Below are positions 1-5,761 of a stretch of DNA of 5,761 nt, piece after piece. A program made the translations under genes and the position numbers. Below the pieces are notes generated by a model. The model was given only the letters and a program-made list of their open reading frames with translations, ran no database searches and had not been told where the DNA came from. The stretch is taken from assembly GCA_015484935.1 (NCBI GenBank), contig WFUQ01000013.1, positions 1-5,761 of the forward strand. The letters are read 5' to 3'. Positions within the stretch are counted from its first letter, which is position 1. Each line of letters starts with the position of its first letter. The DNA is from Gammaproteobacteria bacterium. Lineage in GTDB: Bacteria > Pseudomonadota > Gammaproteobacteria > SZUA-229.

Positions 1-148
1 GAACACCGAAGAAGAAGATGACATGCTCGACAAGGCATGGGGGCTGGAACCGGATTCACGCCTGAGCTGTCAGGCGAAAGTAGGGGATGCCGATCTCGTG
101 GTCGAGATACCCAAATACACCATCAACATGGTTTCCGAGAATCACTAG
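1..148 (+). CDS. fdx: ISC-system 2Fe-2S ferredoxin, C-terminal fragment (5' end outside window)
   Basis: This is the last 48 codons of an adrenodoxin-type 2Fe-2S ferredoxin, read in the frame whose first complete codon begins at base 2 and stopping at TAG 146-148. Fdx supplies electrons to the IscS/IscU scaffold during Fe-S cluster assembly in the cytoplasm. The visible part contains the family's typical tail: the [13 protein letters not shown] stretch, whose Cys (codon 68-70) corresponds to the fourth cluster ligand of E. coli Fdx, followed by [12 protein letters not shown], nearly identical to the E. coli C-terminus. The first three Cys ligands lie outside the window. It is followed after 14 bases by iscX, the usual isc operon order (hscA-fdx-iscX). 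The identification rests on the C-terminal third only but the match is very characteristic. Confidence 0.93.
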   Translation, partial: NTEEEDDMLDKAWGLEPDSRLSCQAKVGDADLVVEIPKYTINMVSENH

Positions 149-150
149 AC

Positions 151-154
151 AGGA
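151..154 (+). promoter_or_regulatory. Ribosome binding site of iscX
   Basis: AGGA lies 8 bases before ATG 163, in the short gap after the fdx stop. It supports starting iscX at 163 rather than at the upstream in-frame ATG at 37, which would overlap fdx in another frame and add 42 residues with no family counterpart. Confidence 0.5.
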
Positions 155-162
155 TAGAACAG

Positions 163-363
163 ATGAGCCTGAAGTGGACAGATGTGCTCGATATCGCTAT
201 CGAGCTGGACGAGAAATATCCCGATATCGACCCGCAGTTCGTCAATTTTGTCGACCTGCGCAACTGGGTGATGCAGCTGGACGAGTTCGACGACGACCCG
301 GAACACTGCGGTGAACGCATCCTTGAGGGCATCCAACTCGCCTGGATCGAGGAAAAAGCCTGA
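163..363 (+). CDS. iscX: Fe-S cluster assembly modulator IscX (YfhJ)
   Basis: IscX is a small acidic cytoplasmic protein that binds iron and the cysteine desulfurase IscS and tunes the rate of Fe-S cluster formation, acting in competition or concert with frataxin (CyaY). The product is 66 aa, the same length as the E. coli protein, and has its signature blocks: N-terminal MSLKWTDVLDIA, YPDIDPQFVNFVDLRNWV (residues 19-36), the acidic LDEFDDDP (39-46) and the C-terminal ILEGIQLAWIEE (53-64). The many Asp and Glu residues form the acidic surface known to mediate iron and IscS binding in the family. The start at 163 is chosen by homology and the AGGA upstream; a longer reading from 37 is not credible. 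It is the last gene of the isc operon here, and rlmN follows directly with no ndk or pepB between. Confidence 0.95.
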   Translation: MSLKWTDVLDIAIELDEKYPDIDPQFVNFVDLRNWVMQLDEFDDDPEHCGERILEGIQLAWIEEKA

Positions 364-430
364 TTTCCAGTATCGCGGACAGCAAAACCTGCGTAAAATC
401 ACGGTCTTACTGACATTCTGATCTGTGTGA

Positions 431-1564
431 ATGAGCGCGACCATACAAACCGATAAAACGACGACACAACCGTTGAACTTGCTGGGCCTCGACCGCCCGG
501 CAATGCAGGACTATTTCTCCGAGATAGGCGAAAAAACCTTCCGTGCCTCACAGATCACCAAGTGGATACATCAGCTCGGTGTGACCGATTTCGATCAGAT
601 GAGTAACCTGTCGAAAGCCCTGCGTGCCGAATTACATGAGAAAGCCGTCATCCGTATGCCCGAGGTGGCACTCGACGAGTTATCCCGTGATGGTACCCGT
701 AAATGGGTGTTGCAGCTGGAAGACGGCAATCGCATCGAAACGGTTTTCATCCCTGAGAGTGACCGCGGCACCCTGTGCGTGTCTTCGCAGGTAGGCTGTG
801 CGCTGGATTGCAGTTTCTGCTCTACAGGCAGACAGGGTTTCAACCGCAACCTGAGTTCTGCCGAGATCATCTCACAGCTGTGGTTAGCCAATAAGCTGCT
901 CAACGAAGAGAAGAAACCGGGACGCAAGATCACCAACGTCGTACTCATGGGTATGGGAGAACCGTTGCTGAACTTCGATAATGTGGTTTCCGCCGTACGC
1001 GTGATGATGGATGATTTTGCCTACGGGCTCAGCAAACGCCGTGTCACCGTCAGTACTGCCGGTGTGATCCCGGCGATGGACCGCATCGGTGATCTGCTGG
1101 ACATGCGACTGGCAGTATCCTTGCATGCGACCAATGATGAATTGCGTAACGAGCTGGTGCCACTGAATAAAAAATATCCCCTGAAAGAACTCATGGCTGC
1201 CTGCAGACGCTTCATCGACAAGCAGAGCTCTCGTTCCCGGATCACGTTCGAATATGTCATGCTCGATGGCATCAACGACCAGCCGGAGCATGCGCGCGAA
1301 TTGATAAAGCTGCTCAAGGGTATCCCGACACTGATGAACCTGATCCCTTTCAATCCGTTCCCCGGTTCAGGTTATCGCTCGTCTCCTGCCAGCCAGATCG
1401 AGAGATTCAGTGATATCCTGATGCGGGCAGATATGACCACGGTGGTGCGTCGCACCCGTGGCGACGATATCGACGCTGCCTGTGGTCAGCTGATCGGAAA
1501 AGTTGACGACAGGAGTCGTCGTGAAAAACGTTTTGTCGAACCCCGCTTCGGCATGCGGCTCTGA
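431..1564 (+). CDS. rlmN: Dual-specificity 23S rRNA (A2503-C2)/tRNA (A37-C2) methyltransferase RlmN
   Basis: RlmN is a radical-SAM enzyme that makes 2-methyladenosine at A2503 of 23S rRNA, near the peptidyl transferase centre, and at A37 of several tRNAs. The 377-aa product compares with 384 aa in E. coli. The cluster motif CxxxCxxC is C123, C127 and C130 within [21 protein letters not shown]351 (DAACGQL) is the equivalent of E. coli C355, the cysteine that is methylated and forms the protein-RNA crosslink, and C116 matches E. coli C118, the cysteine that resolves it. The [11 protein letters not shown]-binding motif (174-181), SLHATND (230-236) and LIPFNPFPG (304-312) are all intact, so the enzyme should be active. 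An in-frame TGA stands immediately before ATG 431, so this is the earliest possible start. There is no clear Shine-Dalgarno sequence. The N-terminal ~14 residues are variable in the family, so a slightly later start cannot be excluded. Confidence 0.97.
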   Translation: MSATIQTDKTTTQPLNLLGLDRPAMQDYFSEIGEKTFRASQITKWIHQLGVTDFDQMSNLSKALRAELHEKAVIRMPEVALDELSRDGTRKWVLQLEDGNRIETVFIPESDRGTLCVSSQVGCALDCSFCSTGRQGFNRNLSSAEIISQLWLANKLLNEEKKPGRKITNVVLMGMGEPLLNFDNVVSAVRVMMDDFAYGLSKRRVTVSTAGVIPAMDRIGDLLDMRLAVSLHATNDELRNELVPLNKKYPLKELMAACRRFIDKQSSRSRITFEYVMLDGINDQPEHARELIKLLKGIPTLMNLIPFNPFPGSGYRSSPASQIERFSDILMRADMTTVVRRTRGDDIDAACGQLIGKVDDRSRREKRFVEPRFGMRL

Positions 1565-1566
1565 CC

Positions 1567-1572
1567 TATAAT
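1567..1572 (+). promoter_or_regulatory. Possible -10 element upstream of pilW
   Basis: A perfect TATAAT begins two bases after the rlmN stop codon and 43 bases before the pilW ATG, in an A/T-rich 51-base gap (1565-1615). A start of transcription just downstream would give pilW a leader of about 35 bases. There is no convincing -35 hexamer at 16-18 bases' spacing (the bases there are CGCTTC-like) and no TGn extension, so this is a candidate only; the hexamer could occur by chance in A/T-rich DNA. Confidence 0.22.
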
Positions 1573-1615
1573 CAAAAAATTAACTCGCAGAAAAAACGGG
1601 TGTACAGATAAAACC

Positions 1616-2404
1616 ATGAACATAAAAATAATAAAAATTCTTGCCCTGCTGATGCTTGCTGCATCGATCACCGCCTGTGGTAATAATCAATCGACACAAC
1701 GTAAATCATCCAGTCTGGAAGATCTGAAATCTGCCTCCGATACCAACGTCGAGCTCGCCATCGGTTACATCAAGCGTCAGCAATATGAGGTGGCAAAAAA
1801 CAAACTGGAAAAAGCCATCAAACAGAACCCGGAAAACCTCAACGCCTACAAGACCATGGCCTATCTGATGAATGCGCTCGGTAAAGTGGATGAGGCTGAA
1901 GATTATTATCAGGATGCTTTCGAGATAAAGGGTGATGATCCGGAGTTGCACAACAGTTACGGTGCTTTCCTGTGTAGCCATAACAGACTCGATGAGGCCT
2001 ACGACGAGTTCAGGAAAGCGTTTGAAAATCCGTATTATAAATCTGCCCATCTGGCGTACAGCAATGCGGGTAACTGCCTGCTCAAACAGAAGAAATACAA
2101 GATGGCAGAAGAACATCTGCGTATCGCTCTGCGGGCGCAACCGACCATGCCGAACGCACTGCTGAGCATGGCGGAAGTGGGTCTGGAGTCCAGGAAATAC
2201 CTGATGGCGCGGGCTTATGTCCAGCGTTTCCATGCTGCGACGAAACCGACGGCAGAGAGTCTGTGGGTACAGGCGCAGGCAGAGAAAGCACTGGGTGCGC
2301 AGGACTATTATCTACAGGCTGCAAAGCAGCTACTGAAAGAGTTTCCCGATTCCGAGGAAGCCGGACGACTGGATCAGAGTGTGTATCATGAGCGATACCG
2401 ATAA
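1616..2404 (+). CDS. pilW: Type IV pilus biogenesis/stability lipoprotein PilW (PilF)
   Basis: PilW (PilF in Pseudomonas) is an outer-membrane pilotin-like TPR lipoprotein needed for localisation and multimerisation of the PilQ secretin, through which type IV pili emerge. The 262-aa product starts with a lipoprotein signal peptide: Lys-bearing n-region, hydrophobic LALLMLAASIT and a lipobox ending in C21, with Gly at +2, which fits export to the outer membrane. The mature part is a run of about five to six TPR units from residue 43 to about 240, such as 43-76, 77-110, 111-143 and 147-180, with the usual Y/A/P spacing (for example YEVAKNKLEKAIKQNPEN). The NSYGAFLC (113-120) and NAGNCLL (150-156) blocks are typical of the PilW family. 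Its 3' end overlaps rodZ by 17 bases, suggesting coupled translation. Only a weak purine-rich site precedes the ATG. The rlmN-pilW-rodZ order is standard in pilated gammaproteobacteria. The family call is firm; presence of pili is inferred. Confidence 0.93.
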   Translation: MNIKIIKILALLMLAASITACGNNQSTQRKSSSLEDLKSASDTNVELAIGYIKRQQYEVAKNKLEKAIKQNPENLNAYKTMAYLMNALGKVDEAEDYYQDAFEIKGDDPELHNSYGAFLCSHNRLDEAYDEFRKAFENPYYKSAHLAYSNAGNCLLKQKKYKMAEEHLRIALRAQPTMPNALLSMAEVGLESRKYLMARAYVQRFHAATKPTAESLWVQAQAEKALGAQDYYLQAAKQLLKEFPDSEEAGRLDQSVYHERYR

Positions 2405-3326
2405 GCAGCAGACATCTGATTTAGAGAATGCTGAACAGCACAAGCCGGTCGCTTACGCAGCCGAGCTGGTTCAGGCACGTAAACAGAAAGACCTGACGGT
2501 TACGGATATCGCCAAGGAACTGAATATAACCGAGAACATCGTCGAGATGCTGGAAGCCTCCGCGACCGAAGGGCTGCCACCTGCGACTTTCGTGCAGGGT
2601 TATCTGCGTGCCTATGCACGGTTGGTCGATGTGTCGGTCGACAGAGTGCTGGAAGATTTTTCGCGTGCGGTACCGCACAAGATGGAATCGGACCTCGATG
2701 TCCGGGAGCGGTTACCCAAACAGGCGACGCGTCATACACCGGTGATAAAGAGCATGACCGGTATCCTGATACTGCTCGGTATCGTCGTGCTGGGTTATGG
2801 TTTCTACAGTTACTATAGTGAACGGGTCGATCAACTGGCGACGACAGAAGACAGACCCGCTTCATCGATCGCACTTGCACCATCGCAAGGTCAGCAGACA
2901 AGCACCATCGAGCAGGATGCGAGACTCGATGAAGAGGGTGAACTGGTGCGTACGGACAACAACGAGATGCTGGATTTTCTCGCAACGGAATCGAACGACA
3001 AGGTGAAACAGGATATCGAAGCGGTGGTCGCCGCTCCTGCTGCCTTGCCCGAGCCGGATACCATCACACTATATGCTGACAGAGACAGTTGGATAGAGAT
3101 CACCGACGGTGCAGGCAAAAGTCTGTTCTATAACATGCTGCGTGAAGGCACAGAAAAAACACTGGAAGGTTTTGCACCGTTCCAGGTGTTCATCGGCAAT
3201 GCACCTGTGATCACCATGCAGATAAACTCGGTCGATATCGATATGGCGAGATTCATACGTTCGAACAATGTGGCAAAATTTCGCCTGACCTTTAAAGACG
3301 ACAAGCCTGTGCTTGGCAACCGATAG
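2388..3326 (+). CDS. rodZ: Cytoskeleton protein RodZ
   Basis: RodZ is a bitopic inner-membrane protein that links the MreB cytoskeleton to the peptidoglycan elongation machinery and maintains rod shape. From ATG 2388 it is 312 aa. Residues about 20-92 form the cytoplasmic Xre-like helix-turn-helix domain; the ATFVQGYLRAYARLV block (66-80) holds F68 and Y72, equivalent to E. coli F60 and Y64, which contact MreB. A basic juxtamembrane stretch (R107, K111, R115, K121) precedes one transmembrane helix at about 123-142. A periplasmic linker (143-222) follows, then the C-terminal DUF4115 beta domain (about 224-303) with SWIEITDGAGKSLF and MARFIRSNNVAKFRL. An in-frame GTG at 2379 would add three residues; ATG 2388 is preferred because AGAG (2376-2379) lies 8 bases upstream. 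The linker is shorter and more acidic than the long Pro/Thr/Ala-rich linker of E. coli RodZ (337 aa). It overlaps pilW and precedes hisS by 12 bases. Confidence 0.95.
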   Translation: MSDTDKQQTSDLENAEQHKPVAYAAELVQARKQKDLTVTDIAKELNITENIVEMLEASATEGLPPATFVQGYLRAYARLVDVSVDRVLEDFSRAVPHKMESDLDVRERLPKQATRHTPVIKSMTGILILLGIVVLGYGFYSYYSERVDQLATTEDRPASSIALAPSQGQQTSTIEQDARLDEEGELVRTDNNEMLDFLATESNDKVKQDIEAVVAAPAALPEPDTITLYADRDSWIEITDGAGKSLFYNMLREGTEKTLEGFAPFQVFIGNAPVITMQINSVDIDMARFIRSNNVAKFRLTFKDDKPVLGNR

Positions 3327-3338
3327 AATTTCCTGAAG

Positions 3339-4613
3339 ATGTCTAAAACAATACAGTCCATCCGTGGCATGCACGATCTGTTACCTGATGATTCCTACCG
3401 CTGGCAATATTTCGAAGCAAAAGTAGCCGCTCTGATGCAGCGTTACGGTTACAGCGAGATACGCATGCCACTGGTCGAATCGACCGACCTGTTCTGTCGT
3501 TCCATCGGCGAAGTCACCGACATCGTGGAAAAAGAGATGTACACCTTCGAGGATCGTAATGGCGACAGACTGACCCTGCGTCCCGAAGGCACTGCCAGCT
3601 GTGTCCGCGCGGGTATCCAGCATGGCATCCTGCACAACCAGATTCAACGCCTGTGGTATACCGGCCCCATGTTTCGACATGAGCGTCCGCAGAAAGGGCG
3701 TTACCGCCAGTTTCATCAGCTCGGTGTCGAAGCGTTCGGTATCGCAGATGCCGATATCGATGCCGAACTCATCCTCATGACCGCACGTCTGTGGCGCGAA
3801 CTGGGTCTCAGTGACATCGAGTTACAACTCAATACGCTCGGCAGCAACGAATCACGTAATGCCTATCGCACCATTCTGGTCGAGTACCTGGAACGCTACA
3901 GGGATCAGCTTGACGAAGACAGCCTGCGACGACTGGAGACCAACCCGTTACGCGTACTCGACAGCAAAAACCCGGCACTGAAATCGATCATCGAACAGGC
4001 GCCGTCGCTGCTGGATCATCTCGATGACGAATCCCGTGAGCATTTTGATAAACTGAAATCCATCCTCGATGCAGCGGGTATCAGCTATACCATCAACCCC
4101 ATGCTGGTACGTGGTCTGGATTATTACTGCAAGACCGTGTTTGAATGGGTCACCACTTCGCTGGGGGCGCAGGGTACAGTCTGTGCCGGCGGTCGCTATG
4201 ATGGTCTGGTGAAACAGCTCGGTGGTCGTGAGACACCTGCTGCCGGATTCGCCATGGGCATCGAACGGCTGATCGCATTGATGCAGGAGCAGGATTGTGC
4301 GTTCGCACAGAGCCGACCGCATGCCTATATGATCTTGCAGGGTGAACAGGCTGCGAAGCAGGGCATGGTATTATCCGAAAAGATACGCGATGAGCTGCCA
4401 GCGTTCCGGTTACAGACCAACTGCGGTGGTGGTTCGTTCAAGAGTCAGATGAAGAAAGCAGACAAGAGTGCAGCAGATTACGCGCTCATCATCGGTAGCG
4501 ACGAAGCTGAAGCCGGTACCGTCGGAATCAAAAATTTACGTGAACAGGCGGAGCAGCTTACCCTGCCGCAGTCCGACCTGTTCGATTACCTATCAAATAC
4601 TATTATCAGGTGA
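3339..4613 (+). CDS. hisS: Histidyl-tRNA synthetase
   Basis: HisS is a class II aminoacyl-tRNA synthetase that charges tRNA-His with histidine in the cytoplasm, working as a homodimer. The 424-aa length is identical to E. coli HisRS. The N-terminus [12 protein letters not shown] is typical and fixes the start. Class II motif 1 lies around residues 35-50 ([14 protein letters not shown]), LRPEGT is at 80-85 with E83, and motif 2 is at 108-127 ([20 protein letters not shown]) with the ATP-binding R113. The histidine-specific block LVRGLDYY (256-263) carries R258, equivalent to the catalytic R259 of E. coli, and GGRYDGL follows at 284-290. Motif 3 is [11 protein letters not shown] (301-311). The C-terminal anticodon-binding domain spans about 326-424. 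All key residues are present. It lies 12 bases after rodZ, where E. coli has ispG, and 3 bases before yfgM. No good Shine-Dalgarno precedes it, so translation may depend on ribosomes coming from rodZ. Confidence 0.98.
   Translation: MSKTIQSIRGMHDLLPDDSYRWQYFEAKVAALMQRYGYSEIRMPLVESTDLFCRSIGEVTDIVEKEMYTFEDRNGDRLTLRPEGTASCVRAGIQHGILHNQIQRLWYTGPMFRHERPQKGRYRQFHQLGVEAFGIADADIDAELILMTARLWRELGLSDIELQLNTLGSNESRNAYRTILVEYLERYRDQLDEDSLRRLETNPLRVLDSKNPALKSIIEQAPSLLDHLDDESREHFDKLKSILDAAGISYTINPMLVRGLDYYCKTVFEWVTTSLGAQGTVCAGGRYDGLVKQLGGRETPAAGFAMGIERLIALMQEQDCAFAQSRPHAYMILQGEQAAKQGMVLSEKIRDELPAFRLQTNCGGGSFKSQMKKADKSAADYALIIGSDEAEAGTVGIKNLREQAEQLTLPQSDLFDYLSNTIIR
4608..4613 (+). promoter_or_regulatory. yfgM ribosome binding site overlapping the hisS stop
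   Basis: AGGTGA contains both an AGG(U)GA-type Shine-Dalgarno core and the hisS stop codon TGA (4611-4613), and ends 3 bases before the yfgM ATG at 4617. The strong core AGG is 6 bases from the start codon. The arrangement implies that ribosomes ending hisS reinitiate at yfgM. Confidence 0.5.
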
Positions 4614-4616
4614 AGC

Positions 4617-5264
4617 ATGCAAGAATACGAAACGGAAGAGCAACAGATCGAGGCGCTCAAAAAATGGTGGAAAGAAAACAGTAGCTCCTTGCTGATCGGT
4701 CTGGCCATCGGACTGGCAGCGATCGCTGGCTGGAAGACGTTTACCGACTACACGCGCGATCATTCGCAACAGGCGAGCGATATGTACATCGCAGTCAACG
4801 AGCAGGTGAAACAGAATAATTTCACCGACAAGAACAAACTCGAAAGTCTGACTTCAGAATACAAGGACACACCTTATGCTGCACTGGCAGCGTTGTCGGT
4901 CGCCAAATATTACTATGAGAAAGGCGAGGTCGAAGCAGCGATCAAACAGTTGCAATGGGCCGAACAGAACACCGATGTCGAAGAGACCCGCCACATCGCA
5001 CGTCTGCGTCTGGCGACTGTCTACATCGCTGACTCGCGTCTGGAGCAGGCGGAAGCGTTGCTGAACCAGGCTTATCCCGCTGAATTCACCGCGCGTTATG
5101 AGGAGCTGAAAGGCGACCTGTACGTGGCGATGGGTGATGATCAGCAGGCGAGAGCAGCTTACGATAAAGCGATCCTGGCACAGGGTTTGACCGTGACACC
5201 GTGGCTGAAGATGAAACGCAACAACGTCGGTGCGACGATCGTTAAATCTGAACCCGTCAGCTGA
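4617..5264 (+). CDS. yfgM: YfgM family TPR protein, ancillary SecYEG translocon subunit
   Basis: YfgM is an inner-membrane protein with a periplasmic TPR domain. In E. coli it associates with SecYEG and the chaperone PpiD, passes newly exported proteins to periplasmic chaperones, and affects RcsB stability. The 215-aa product (206 aa in E. coli) has the family's acidic N-terminus, EYETEEQQIEALKKWWKEN (residues 3-21), then a single transmembrane helix at about 23-40 and a periplasmic region. TPR-like helical repeats run from about 86 to 190, including YAALAALSVAKYYYEKGEVEAAIKQL, ARLRLATVYIADSRLEQAEALL and LKGDLYVAMGDDQQARAAYDKAI. The C-terminal LKMKRNNVG (197-205) matches the MQMKINNL end of E. 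coli YfgM; the ten residues after it are an extension. It sits between hisS and bamB, the standard place. Spacing of 3 bases to hisS and 17 to bamB argues for one transcript. Confidence 0.92.
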   Translation: MQEYETEEQQIEALKKWWKENSSSLLIGLAIGLAAIAGWKTFTDYTRDHSQQASDMYIAVNEQVKQNNFTDKNKLESLTSEYKDTPYAALAALSVAKYYYEKGEVEAAIKQLQWAEQNTDVEETRHIARLRLATVYIADSRLEQAEALLNQAYPAEFTARYEELKGDLYVAMGDDQQARAAYDKAILAQGLTVTPWLKMKRNNVGATIVKSEPVS

Positions 5265-5281
5265 TTATCTGTCACAGCAAC

Positions 5282-5761
5282 ATGAAAATACAAAGCCTCA
5301 TAATCCTGCTGTTCGCGTTCCTGTTACAGGCTTGCGGCGACAGCGATAATTCCGAGCCGCCCGCCGAGCTGGTCGATTTCGAACCCAAAGTCGTACTCGA
5401 CGAACAATGGTCGGTATCTGCAAACGACGGCATCGGTGCACAATATCTGTTTCTGGAGCCGTTGTTTACCGATGGTTCGATCGTGACGGTCGGCCGGGAA
5501 GGCGAGTTGTCTGTCGTAGACCGCAGCAATGGCGATATCAAAAACACGCTGGAACTGGATACGCAGATCAGTGCCGGTGTCGGTGGTAACGATGCTGTCT
5601 GGTTCGTCGCATCCAGTAACGGTGAGCTGATCGCCATCGACCGGCAGCAACTGAAAGTGAAATGGAAGATATCGGTTCCCAGTGAGATCCTCGCTACACC
5701 TGCGGTGGCAGGTGATGCGGTCATCGTGCGTACTACCGATGGCAATGTGCTGAGTTACGAT
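5282..5761 (+). CDS. bamB: Outer-membrane protein assembly lipoprotein BamB, N-terminal part (3' end outside window)
   Basis: BamB is the eight-bladed beta-propeller lipoprotein of the BAM complex; it binds the POTRA domains of BamA and helps fold outer-membrane proteins. The reading frame is open from ATG 5282 to the window edge, 160 codons. It begins with a lipoprotein signal peptide (MKIQSLIILLFAFLLQAC) with lipobox LQAC, lipidated C18 and Gly at +2, compatible with outer-membrane sorting. After a short linker come ELVDFEPKVVLDEQWSVSANDGIG, the usual entry to the propeller, and PQQ-like blade repeats: GELSVVDRSNGDI (74-86), GELIAIDRQQLKVKWKISV (114-132) and TTDGNVLSYD (151-160). The full protein should be near 380-400 aa. 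The gene follows yfgM by 17 bases; no strong ribosome binding site is seen. Sequence identity to E. coli BamB looks low, so the call leans on the lipobox, the repeats and the position after yfgM. Confidence 0.88.
   Translation, partial: MKIQSLIILLFAFLLQACGDSDNSEPPAELVDFEPKVVLDEQWSVSANDGIGAQYLFLEPLFTDGSIVTVGREGELSVVDRSNGDIKNTLELDTQISAGVGGNDAVWFVASSNGELIAIDRQQLKVKWKISVPSEILATPAVAGDAVIVRTTDGNVLSYD

Noticed and set aside
37..162. N-terminal extension of iscX from ATG 37
   Set aside because: These codons overlap the fdx C-terminus in a different frame. The resulting peptide has no family counterpart, while ATG 163 gives exactly the usual 66 residues.
364..430. Promoter or terminator in the iscX-rlmN gap
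   Set aside because: I looked for both. TAAAAT at 394-399 has no matching -35, and no stable inverted repeat followed by T residues is present.
884..1291. 135-codon open frame on the minus strand opposite rlmN
   Set aside because: It is antisense to conserved radical-SAM core coding sequence. The predicted protein resembles no family I know and it has no operon context.
1706..2233. 175-codon open frame on the minus strand opposite pilW
   Set aside because: It lies wholly inside a well-supported gene, its product has no recognisable domain, and its open frame follows from the codon composition of pilW.
3302..3315. Hairpin CAAGC-CTGT-GCTTG at the end of rodZ as a terminator before hisS
   Set aside because: The stem is only 5 base pairs, is inside coding sequence and has no following run of T. 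Termination there would also separate hisS from any visible promoter.
5272..5745. 157-codon minus-strand open frame at the right edge
   Set aside because: The + strand here encodes a clear lipoprotein signal and beta-propeller repeats of BamB in the expected position; the minus frame is a low-complexity Ser/Thr-rich shadow.
1..5761. Mobile element, CRISPR array, RNA gene or unknown defence system
   Set aside because: The window is filled by conserved housekeeping genes in nearly canonical order; I saw no array-like direct repeats, transposase, integrase, tRNA-like or unassigned coding segments.

Overview
The window is an ordinary housekeeping stretch of a gammaproteobacterial chromosome. All seven genes lie on the + strand and are tightly packed: the end of fdx, then iscX, rlmN, pilW (pilF), rodZ, hisS, yfgM and the first part of bamB, which runs off the right edge. 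The pairing of an isc-operon tail with the block rlmN-pilW-rodZ-hisS-yfgM-bamB is typical of Gammaproteobacteria, and protein lengths and motifs closely match the E. coli and Pseudomonas families. The pilW gene suggests a type IV pilus-bearing lineage rather than an enteric one. Base composition is balanced and looks uniform. I cannot name a genus from the sequence.

Region 1-363 is the distal end of an iron-sulfur cluster assembly (isc) operon: the C-terminus of the 2Fe-2S ferredoxin Fdx followed 14 bases later by the small acidic protein IscX. Region 431-1564 encodes RlmN, a radical-SAM 4Fe-4S methyltransferase acting on 23S rRNA and some tRNAs. Region 1616-3326 holds two envelope genes that overlap: pilW, a TPR lipoprotein for pilus secretin assembly, and rodZ, the MreB-linked cell-shape protein. 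Region 3339-5264 holds hisS (histidyl-tRNA synthetase) and yfgM (periplasmic TPR protein associated with the SecYEG translocon), 3 bases apart. From 5282 to the edge lies the N-terminal half of the outer-membrane assembly lipoprotein BamB.

The themes that tie the genes together are Fe-S biogenesis feeding an Fe-S enzyme, translation (RlmN, HisS), and envelope construction (PilW, RodZ, YfgM, BamB). Genes are co-directional, with gaps of 14, 67, 51, -17, 12, 3 and 17 bases, so one or a few long transcripts are likely. The only non-coding stretches are the 67- and 51-base gaps; no gap exceeds 300 bases. There are no tRNA or rRNA genes, CRISPR arrays, insertion sequences or obvious mobile elements.

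I found no new biological system. The most notable point is what is missing: ispG, which sits between rodZ and hisS in E. coli and Pseudomonas, and ndk, which precedes rlmN in both, are absent, with junctions too short to hold even remnants.
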